Of a stretch of 7,097 nt of DNA, positions 1-4,899 are shown in pieces. The stretch lies in NCBI GenBank assembly GCA_031259095.1, contig JAIRLW010000455.1, positions 1 to 7,097 on the forward strand, written 5' to 3'. Below the pieces are notes generated by a model. The model was not told the DNA's origin, searched no databases, and was given only the letters and a program-made list of their open reading frames with translations. The stretch comes from Planctomycetaceae bacterium (GTDB taxonomy: Bacteria > Planctomycetota > Planctomycetia > Pirellulales > Thermoguttaceae). Every line of letters starts with the position of its first letter. Within the stretch, counting starts at the first letter, position 1. The translations under genes and the position numbers were made by a program.

Positions 1-194
1 TCTGAGTAAGTCAATTTTTCTCCAAATAGCGCCTTTAATGCGGGAATTTCTGCGGGAGTTTGTTTGAGAGATTCGTCAAATTCCAAACTATCCGTGTTTC
101 CCGCTTGCCCAAGTTTCGCGTAATCGCTATCGGGTAACGGTTGAATGTAATGCTGAATCCGTATTTGTTCCGTGTTCCCAAAAACGGCGTCCAT
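1..194 (-). CDS. Unrecognised protein, partial at the window edge (possibly a 5'-truncated remnant)
   Basis: On the minus strand a reading frame is open from position 266 down to the left edge (88 codons) and its first Met codon is at 194-192. The last visible codon is at 5-3. From that Met it reads MDAVFGNTEQIRIQHYIQPL and continues as a hydrophilic, mixed-charge sequence with no signal peptide or membrane segment. Codon use and composition look protein-like and are less AT-rich than the gap at 270-880. I do not recognise the family. No Shine-Dalgarno sequence precedes the Met, and the codons upstream of it (…TDKERLGWSRSY) also look coding. The gene may therefore start further upstream with another codon, or be a remnant that has lost its 5' end. 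The C-terminal part lies outside the window. Confidence 0.4.
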   Translation of the reverse strand, partial: MDAVFGNTEQIRIQHYIQPLPDSDYAKLGQAGNTDSLEFDESLKQTPAEIPALKALFGEKLTYS

Positions 195-270
195 ATACGA
201 CCGCGACCAACCAAGCCTCTCTTTATCCGTTTGACAGCTTGACCGTTGATTGATAAAAAACTTTTCCTAA

Positions 271-402
271 ATATTTAAACCTGCTTTTTGCATTTTCTTT
301 TTGATAAGTGTTCTGATGTTTTTACAATTCCCTGTTGAAAAACAGGAATCGGAAAAACTAGGACGTGTTGACGCTATTCGCGAAATTGCGAAATTTAGGT
401 GA
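271..402 (+). pseudogene. Possible short coding remnant
   Basis: A frame open from 271 ends at a TGA at 400-402. From the ATG at 316 it would encode only 28 residues, ending in QESEKLGRVDAIREIAKFR, an amphipathic charged stretch that looks like real protein rather than random AT-rich translation. The part upstream of the ATG is hydrophobic. It could be the 3' tail of a decayed gene, a microprotein, or chance. I do not recognise a family, and there is no Shine-Dalgarno or obvious promoter. Confidence 0.15.
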
Positions 403-720
403 AAATGACTATAGTTGAAGTCTTTTAAGTAAGAAATGTTTTTCAAAATCCTTACCAATCAACCCAATTTAACACCTATTTTCACTATGTTATAAGTGTC
501 AGCGCGCTCTAGCCTCAATATCGATCTCTTCCTAAATTCCGAAATAATCAGAAAAATAAAAAAATAATTAAAGAATTGTAAAAATTGACTAAATAAATGT
601 AAGTTCTTATTTTACAAAGAGTTACTCCATTTTTTAACCCCAAACCGCCGCCTCGCACAAACAATAAAATTATTTTTTGGGTAATATTTTCGATAAATTG
701 GTAAATTTTTGCCTGACCGG

Positions 721-748
721 TTGACTTTATCAATATCTGAGATATACT
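721..748 (+). promoter_or_regulatory. Upstream sigma-70-type promoter (distal promoter of the first TetR gene)
   Basis: TTGACT (721-726) and TATACT (743-748) are separated by 16 bp, giving 5/6 matches to each consensus hexamer. Transcription would begin near 755, leaving a leader of about 125 nt before the ATG at 880. A perfect 13-bp palindrome, ATATCTGAGATAT (733-745), overlaps the spacer and the -10 box, as an operator would. Confidence 0.45.
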
Positions 749-757
749 ATCCCTGTA

Positions 758-779
758 AGTCAAATTGGCATCTTTGACT
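758..779. promoter_or_regulatory. Inverted repeat, candidate TetR-type operator
   Basis: AGTCAAA (758-764) and TTTGACT (773-779) are perfect 7-bp arms separated by 8 bp. Size and symmetry suit a dimeric helix-turn-helix repressor. It lies just downstream of the promoter at 721-748 and upstream of the one at 834-862, so it could control either. Autoregulation by one of the two TetR proteins encoded downstream is the natural guess, but nothing in the sequence proves it. Confidence 0.35.
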
Positions 780-833
780 AAAATATTCTTTTAATTTAAA
801 AAAAGTAATAAATTATTAAATTAAAATAATAAT

Positions 834-862
834 TTGACCAATATAATATACAGAGATATAAT
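834..862 (+). promoter_or_regulatory. Proximal promoter of the first TetR gene
   Basis: TTGACC (834-839) and a perfect TATAAT (857-862) are separated by exactly 17 bp, the best sigma-70-type promoter in the window. Transcription would start near 869, only about 11 nt before the ATG at 880, so the mRNA would be almost leaderless. A second TATAAT at 842-847 falls inside the spacer. GTCAA at 873-877 mirrors the TTGAC of the -35 box. Confidence 0.7.
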
Positions 863-879
863 AGATAGAATAGTCAACA

Positions 880-1533
880 ATGGTTAAAAAAACACTTCAA
901 ACACGACAAGCCATCTTAGATATCGCCTGCCAACTGTTCAGTAAGTTTGGCTATAACGAAGTTACTATACGAATGATCGCTGATGAAGCTCAAGTTAATC
1001 AAGGAAGTGTTCGCTATTATTTCGACACGAAAGAAAATTTATACGTTGAAGTTTACAAATTAGCCAACGGCGCCGACAAAGCGCTGGAAATCGAAACTCT
1101 ACTCGCTGAAGAACCAAACCTGCTCGAAACTCCTGAAGGAAAAAGTTATGCGATTTATCGGATTATGTCTGATTGGTTTTACCGACATTTTTATGTTTCC
1201 GAAGCATGGAAACCGACAGTCATTTTTAATGAATTGCTTCATCCTTCGCCAATTTATGATCGCCTTGTCGATGAAGTTTTTAAACCGGAAACCAAAAGCA
1301 GATTGCGACTGTATTACATGCTTGTTCCCGATGCTTCGCACAACGAAGCCTATGCTTGGGTTCACTATCCCGATTCGCAAGTGATGTATTATTGGTTCAC
1401 CAAAAGGAATATTATCCGCTACTACGGCGAACGGTTTTTTGAAGATAATAAATATCTCCTGATGAAAATGACGATCCAAAATATGTTGCGCATGCTCGAT
1501 TTGCCCTTACTCAGTATATTGAAACATAAATGA
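880..1533 (+). CDS. TetR/AcrR-family transcriptional regulator, CecR-like (first of a tandem pair)
   Basis: This 217-residue protein is a one-component DNA-binding regulator, expected to act in the cytoplasm as a dimer. Residues 10-56 form the TetR N-terminal domain. The helix-turn-helix lies at about 28-48 (VTIRMIADEAQVNQGSVRYYF), followed by the typical KENLY. The C-terminal ligand/dimerisation part (about 87-205) resembles that of CecR/YbiH regulators. ATG 880 is chosen because an in-frame TAG lies at 871-873 and the protein starts at the usual distance from the domain. There is no Shine-Dalgarno sequence, and the promoter at 834-862 predicts an approximately 11-nt leader. It is about 45% identical by eye to the next gene over nearly its whole length without gaps. 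CecR relatives elsewhere control export or drug-resistance genes, but no such target is adjacent, so the ligand and regulon are unknown. Confidence 0.93.
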   Translation: MVKKTLQTRQAILDIACQLFSKFGYNEVTIRMIADEAQVNQGSVRYYFDTKENLYVEVYKLANGADKALEIETLLAEEPNLLETPEGKSYAIYRIMSDWFYRHFYVSEAWKPTVIFNELLHPSPIYDRLVDEVFKPETKSRLRLYYMLVPDASHNEAYAWVHYPDSQVMYYWFTKRNIIRYYGERFFEDNKYLLMKMTIQNMLRMLDLPLLSILKHK

Positions 1534-1606
1534 TGTTGCGGTAAAAAGTTAATCTTTTCGATTGGCGGAGTTTAAATTCAACCCAAAGATTGACCTGTTT
1601 CAATGG

Positions 1607-1634
1607 TTGATGAATAGTTGAAAATAATTATAAA
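1607..1634 (+). promoter_or_regulatory. Probable promoter of the second TetR gene
   Basis: TTGATG (1607-1612) and TATAAA (1629-1634) are 16 bp apart. Just upstream, TTGACC at 1590-1595 begins a run of short inverted TTGA/TCAA elements (TTGA-N6-TCAA-N3-TTGA) that could bind a dimeric regulator. The predicted start near 1641 gives a leader of about 30 nt. Readthrough from the first TetR gene is also possible, as I see no terminator between them. Confidence 0.4.
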
Positions 1635-1670
1635 GAAGATTGAATTTCCTCCTTTTTTAATGTACCTAAC

Positions 1671-2306
1671 ATGGCAGATACTCGTGAAATCCTATTAGAG
1701 GCCGCTTGTCGGCTTTTTGCGGAACATGGTTTCGATAATGTTTCCACACGAATGATTGCCCAAGAAGCAAAGGTCAATTTGGGAAGTATTCACTACCATT
1801 TTGGCAGTAAAGAAGGACTTTATTTCGAAACATTTCGTATTGCCATTAACGCGGATTCGCCTTTGACAATTGAAAAACTTTTGGAGGTTGATCCGACTTT
1901 ACTAACCACTCCCGAAGGAAAATCTTATGCGATTCATCGGTTGACTTATGATTATTATAACCGTCACTATAATATTCATGAAAAATGGAAACGACAACTA
2001 ATTTTAAGAGAATTGTATCATCCGTCTCCGGTGTATCAAAAATTGGTGGACGAAGTATTAAAGATTGAATTACAGAGAATGATTGACTTTTATTTTATGC
2101 TCGATCCCAACGCCTCGCTTGTTGATGCGTTTGTTTGGGCAAGTTATCCCGATACTCAGGTAACTTATTATCTGAAAGCAGAGTCTTCCATCACTCAATA
2201 TAGCGGACAGGATTTTATGGACAACTTAAACCGAAACATCATAAAATTTACCATTCGAATGATGATTATGTCGTTAGGATTACCGGTTCCCAACTTATTA
2301 AAATAA
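1671..2306 (+). CDS. TetR/AcrR-family transcriptional regulator, CecR-like (second of a tandem pair)
   Basis: This 211-residue paralogue of the preceding gene is also a TetR-type dimeric DNA-binding regulator. The N-terminal domain covers about 6-52, with the helix-turn-helix at 24-44 (VSTRMIAQEAKVNLGSIHYHF) followed by SKEGLY. The CecR-like C-terminal domain shares with the neighbour the blocks TPEGKSYAI, HPSP.Y..LVDEV.K and YPD.QV.YY. The start is ATG 1671: an in-frame TAA lies at 1657-1659 and no earlier ATG exists. The leader has no Shine-Dalgarno sequence and in fact contains the opposite, CCTCC, at 1648-1652. The recognition helices differ at several positions (VNQGSVRYY versus VNLGSIHYH), so the two proteins may bind related but different operators. 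The distance to the first gene is 137 bp. No regulated target is adjacent. Confidence 0.93.
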   Translation: MADTREILLEAACRLFAEHGFDNVSTRMIAQEAKVNLGSIHYHFGSKEGLYFETFRIAINADSPLTIEKLLEVDPTLLTTPEGKSYAIHRLTYDYYNRHYNIHEKWKRQLILRELYHPSPVYQKLVDEVLKIELQRMIDFYFMLDPNASLVDAFVWASYPDTQVTYYLKAESSITQYSGQDFMDNLNRNIIKFTIRMMIMSLGLPVPNLLK

Positions 2307-2318
2307 TTTTGAAAATAA

Positions 2319-2384
2319 ATGATAAAAATGATTGCGGCTTTTATTGGGCGTTTGTTTTTTATTTTATTGTTCTTGAATTTTTGA
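2319..2384 (+). CDS. Possible 21-residue hydrophobic microprotein (weak)
   Basis: ATG at 2319 opens a 21-codon frame, MIKMIAAFIGRLFFILLFLNF, that ends at TGA 2382-2384. The product would be basic at the start and then a single membrane-spanning helix. It begins 12 nt after the second TetR stop codon and could be co-transcribed. There is no Shine-Dalgarno sequence, and AT-rich DNA often yields such hydrophobic frames by chance, so this is only a candidate. Confidence 0.12.
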   Translation: MIKMIAAFIGRLFFILLFLNF

Positions 2385-2413
2385 TTGACATTTTCCGAAT
2401 ATTTTAGCACAAT
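2385..2413 (+). promoter_or_regulatory. Probable promoter of the sigma factor gene
   Basis: A perfect TTGACA (2385-2390) is followed after 17 bp by CACAAT (2408-2413), which matches TATAAT at 4 of 6 positions. Transcription would start near 2420, giving an untranslated leader of about 280 nt before ATG 2702. No complete gene interrupts that leader. A weaker alternative starts with TTGACG at 2520-2525. Confidence 0.45.
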
Positions 2414-2546
2414 AAGATCAAGGTTGAAGTTCTAAAAAGGACGAACGAATTTCTTTTGTATTGGAAATTTGGAATAGACTTTTTAATTTTTTTCGTGTTT
2501 TCTTTTCTTTGTTGTTATTTTGACGTTACGAAATATTTTGTAAGGA

Positions 2547-2569
2547 TATCGTAATTAGTACGGACGATA
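2547..2569. promoter_or_regulatory. Inverted repeat in the sigma gene leader
   Basis: TATCGT (2547-2552) and ACGATA (2564-2569) are perfect 6-bp arms around an 11-bp spacer. It could be an operator or a small RNA hairpin in the leader of the sigma gene. The spacer contains TAATTAGTACGG, part of which recurs downstream of the sigma gene at 4641-4657. Confidence 0.2.
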
Positions 2570-2701
2570 GACATTGGTTTATTCAAATTGAAACAAAAAT
2601 TATGACGCAACAATTTAGTTTTGGATTTTGTTGAGTTATTTTATTTGTTGTGAACCAAACCAGCTTCAGAATAACGAGTTTTTTACTGTACTCTTATGTA
2701 A

Positions 2702-4546
2702 ATGACAGCTATGTTACTTACATTGAACCCCAAGAGGACTGTGATGCACTGTTATTATGTCCTTAATGTGATTAAGGAACTGAGTGATCAACAGGTTCGC
2801 TATGCTCCCCGCGAGAAAAAAATCGAACAATGCCGTCGGGCAGAAAAACTCTATCAGGAAATCAGCCGGAATGAAACTTATACTTACCGTTTCATTTGTG
2901 CCGGAATTACTGATTTTCGTACAGAAATGCATCAAGATGTGATGCTTGACGGAAAAAAAGTCAAACATGATCTGTTGCTTTTTATTGAAGATGTTTATGA
3001 TGCGGCGAATGTTTCGGTTGAAGAAGTCAACGAAAAAGTCTGGACGATTGAGGAACTTTGTAAGCGGTTCAATGTTTCCAGTAAAACGATTTCACGTTGG
3101 CGAAAACAGGGACTGGTTACCCGCCGGTTTATTTTTGGCAAGAAAAAACGAGTCGGCTTTTTACAAAGTTCGATTGACTATTTTCTCAAAAATGAAACGA
3201 AACGCATTGAACGCGGTGAACGTTTTAGTCAACTGAGCGAGCAGGAAAAGCAATTTATTATTTCGTCGGCACGGCGATTTGTCGGCACGTCGGTTTCTCC
3301 GACCGAAGTGGCGAAACGTATTGCCCGATATATGGGTCGAAGCGTGGAAACAATCCGTTACACGTTGAAAACATTCGACGAACATAATACGGATATTCCG
3401 TTGTTTCCGAATCGGAATACTCCGTTGGACGACAAGGTCAAGTTGCAAATCTTTGAAGAATTTCGGCACGGCATTTCTGTTGAAAAATTAGCCGGAGTTT
3501 ATCACCGGACACGCGGCAGTATTTACCGGATTATCGGACAACTTCGCGCCAAACGTATTGACGAACTGGCTCTCGATTACATTGACAATTCGGAATTTCA
3601 TAGGATAACGCCGGAGTGTGAGAAAATCATTCTTGGCGCGACGCCGATTAGTGAATCGCATCGTTCTTCTGGAAAACGTATGGCGTCGGCGGCATTACGT
3701 TCGGCGCCGGAACCGTTTCCGGTTTTTGTCGAAGTGTCGGATAACACGGAAAATCTAGTTGATTCCGATTCGGAACCGACAGATTCCGAATCGTCTCATT
3801 CTTCCGGCGGATTGAATCTTCCGCCTTATCTTTCCGGTTTGTACAAAATTCCGCTGCTCAATGCGGAACAGGAAATGCATTTGTTCCGTAAAATGAATTA
3901 CTTGAAATGCAAAGCCTCGAAATTGCGCGAGCAACACGATCCTGCTCATCCGAAAATTCATTTGATGGCAAAAATTGAAGCGTTATATGAGCAGGCGGTT
4001 GCGACTAAAAATGAGATTATTTCGGCGAATCTCCGACTTGTTGTGTCGATTGCCAAGCGTCATATTGGTCCTTATTCGACGTTTTTTGATTTGATCAGCG
4101 ACGGTAATTTTTCATTACTTCGGGCTGTTGAAAAGTTTGATTATAGTCGAGGGAATCGGTTTAGTACTTACGCGACTTGGGCGGTTACGCGCAATTTTGC
4201 CCGAACAATTCCCGATGAGAAAAAACATCGTGATCGGTTCCATTTGAATGAAGAGGAACTGTTAAGTACGACAATTGACATGCGAGGCAATCTGCAACAA
4301 GAAGAAAAAGATCAATTTGAACGTCGTCAACAAATTGGTTATCTTCTCAACGAATTAGATGAGCGTGAGCAAAAGATTATTATTAGCCGATTTGGAATTG
4401 GCAGTACGGAAGCGCCGTTGACGCTCAACGAAGTAGGAGCGGAAATGGGCGTTACCAAAGAGCGTGTCCGACAAATCGAAGCAAGAGCGCTCGCCAAACT
4501 CCGAAAAGTTGCCGAAGAAGAAAATCTCGAAATTCCGGGATTATAA
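2702..4546 (+). CDS. Sigma-70-family RNA polymerase sigma factor with N-terminal DNA-binding modules
   Basis: This 614-residue protein should bind core RNA polymerase and direct promoter recognition. Residues 113-165 form a MerR/excisionase-like helix-turn-helix (WTIEELCKRFNVSSKTISRW…). Two further HTH-like segments follow at about 198-225 and 256-285. A Ser/Asp/Glu-rich linker covers about 344-369. Region 1.2 is at 372-405 (LPPYLSGLYKIPLLNAEQE). Region 2 is at 436-505, including NLRLVVSIAKRH, DLISDGNFSLLRAVEKFD and the melting/-10 segment NRFSTYATWAV. Region 4 is at 543-605, with the -35-binding HTH at 573-600 (VTKERVRQIEARALAKLR). Only about 40 residues join regions 2 and 4, so region 3 is missing. 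This layout is known to me from planctomycetes. An in-frame TAA lies directly upstream of ATG 2702; ATG 2711 or 2744 could instead be used, since none has a Shine-Dalgarno sequence. It is probably an alternative sigma factor rather than the housekeeping one. Confidence 0.9.
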   Translation: MTAMLLTLNPKRTVMHCYYVLNVIKELSDQQVRYAPREKKIEQCRRAEKLYQEISRNETYTYRFICAGITDFRTEMHQDVMLDGKKVKHDLLLFIEDVYDAANVSVEEVNEKVWTIEELCKRFNVSSKTISRWRKQGLVTRRFIFGKKKRVGFLQSSIDYFLKNETKRIERGERFSQLSEQEKQFIISSARRFVGTSVSPTEVAKRIARYMGRSVETIRYTLKTFDEHNTDIPLFPNRNTPLDDKVKLQIFEEFRHGISVEKLAGVYHRTRGSIYRIIGQLRAKRIDELALDYIDNSEFHRITPECEKIILGATPISESHRSSGKRMASAALRSAPEPFPVFVEVSDNTENLVDSDSEPTDSESSHSSGGLNLPPYLSGLYKIPLLNAEQEMHLFRKMNYLKCKASKLREQHDPAHPKIHLMAKIEALYEQAVATKNEIISANLRLVVSIAKRHIGPYSTFFDLISDGNFSLLRAVEKFDYSRGNRFSTYATWAVTRNFARTIPDEKKHRDRFHLNEEELLSTTIDMRGNLQQEEKDQFERRQQIGYLLNELDEREQKIIISRFGIGSTEAPLTLNEVGAEMGVTKERVRQIEARALAKLRKVAEEENLEIPGL

Positions 4547-4569
4547 AAATCCCGATTATTTCGGAATTT
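4530..4569 (+). terminator. Hairpin at the sigma gene 3' end, probable terminator
   Basis: CGGGAT (4536-4541) pairs with ATCCCG (4549-4554) across a 7-nt loop and is followed by ATTATTT. An alternative or outer stem pairs AAATTCCG (4530-4537) with CGGAATTT (4562-4569). The structure overlaps the last codons and the TAA stop. The T-run is weak, so termination strength is uncertain. Confidence 0.4.
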
Positions 4570-4599
4570 GTGGGCGGCCATTGTTTAGGTCAATAATCC

Positions 4600-4638
4600 A
4601 GAAATAGGCGACCTTTCGCTGAAAGGTCGCCTATTTCT
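4600..4638. repeat. Perfect long hairpin, REP-like copy 1
   Basis: AGAAATAGGCGACCTTT (4600-4616) is followed by a 5-nt loop and by its exact reverse complement (4622-4638), a 17-bp perfect stem. The transcript from either strand would fold strongly. There is no T-tract after it, so it may be a bidirectional barrier or mRNA 3'-end stabiliser rather than a classical intrinsic terminator. Its core recurs at 4708-4730. Confidence 0.65.
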
Positions 4639-4648
4639 GTGTACGGAC

Positions 4649-4689
4649 GGTAATTAGAATCCCCAAAACAGTCGGAAACTCTAATTGCC
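4649..4689. repeat. Inverted repeat between the two REP-like copies
   Basis: GGTAATTAGA (4649-4658) pairs with TCTAATTGCC (4680-4689), with one G-T wobble and a 21-nt loop; one further C-G pair extends it outward. It lies between the two CCTTTCG-type palindromes and may belong to the same repeated element. Confidence 0.35.
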
Positions 4690-4707
4690 GACGTTTCACT
4701 AATTTCT

Positions 4708-4730
4708 GCAACCTTTCGGCGAAAGGCCGC
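4708..4730. repeat. REP-like palindrome, degenerate copy 2
   Basis: CCTTTC (4712-4717) and GAAAGG (4721-4726) flank GGC. The outer GC/GC pairs are retained, but two internal positions are mismatched. The core GC(A/G)ACCTTTCG…GAAAGG(C/T)CGCCTA matches copy 1 at 4608-4633. Immediately downstream is a perfect 12-bp palindrome, ACTTTATAAAGT (4733-4744). Confidence 0.5.
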
Positions 4731-4788
4731 CTACTTTATAAAGTTGCCTACCTGATCATTGGAAAAGATCGCTGCCTTTTTCTAATAC

Positions 4789-4820
4789 TTGACATGTTCC
4801 GGTCAATGACTTACTATAAT
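4789..4820 (+). promoter_or_regulatory. xylB promoter with overlapping inverted repeat
   Basis: A perfect TTGACA (4789-4794) can be read with TACTAT (4812-4817) at 17 bp spacing, or with a perfect TATAAT (4815-4820) at an over-long 20 bp. TTGAC (4789-4793) and GTCAA (4802-4806) form a perfect 5-bp inverted repeat with an 8-bp spacer directly over the -35 box. This suggests a bound repressor or activator. Expected transcription start is near 4825-4828. Confidence 0.55.
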
Positions 4821-4875
4821 ATAGAGTTGTTTTTTTATTGCGTTACCTCTGAACGCTGTTTCTCCAACAATAACG

Positions 4876-4890
4876 CCGTAATTATTACGG
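4876..4890. promoter_or_regulatory. Perfect 15-bp palindrome in the xylB leader
   Basis: CCGTAATTATTACGG has 7-bp arms around a single T and ends 9 nt before the xylB ATG. It lies in the predicted leader, so it could be an operator blocking transcription or an RNA hairpin affecting initiation. A second, weaker repeat, GCGTT-N7-AACGC, lies upstream at 4840-4856. Confidence 0.4.
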
Positions 4891-4899
4891 TTCCTAACA

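Larger units (their letters stand above)
195..879. other. AT-rich intergenic region ahead of the regulator pair
   Basis: No complete gene is convincing here. Short open frames exist on both strands, but their products are low in complexity and change character abruptly. The region contains a possible coding remnant (271-402), a small hairpin with a GAAA tetraloop (331-346, arms CCTGTT/AACAGG) and an 8-bp inverted pair, GTGAAAAT (399-406) and ATTTTCAC (478-485). From 721 onward it contains the promoter and operator-like sequences of the first TetR gene. TTGAC/GTCAA pentamers are frequent in the last 170 bases. Confidence 0.6.

Noticed and set aside
267..458. 63-codon minus-strand frame in the left gap
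   Set aside because: Composition is low in complexity with many Ser, Ile, Lys and Asn, no start signal and no similarity I can recognise; the plus strand looks more protein-like over part of it.
548..763. 71-codon minus-strand frame overlapping the regulator promoter region
   Set aside because: The frame is very AT-rich and hydrophobic at the end, and it overlaps the promoter and palindromes of the first TetR gene, which explain the sequence better.
1099..1479. 126-codon minus-strand open frame inside the first TetR gene
   Set aside because: It lies entirely antisense to a gene with a clear domain match, and its product shows no recognisable domain.
2420..2701. N-terminal extension of the sigma factor into the upstream gap
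   Set aside because: An in-frame TAA lies directly before ATG 2702, and the upstream DNA is too AT-rich and broken by stop codons to be coding.
4600..4740. Structured RNA gene or riboswitch between sigma and xylB
   Set aside because: The structure consists of simple palindromes in repeated copies, with no multi-stem architecture or motif of a known riboswitch or tRNA; a repeat element fits better.
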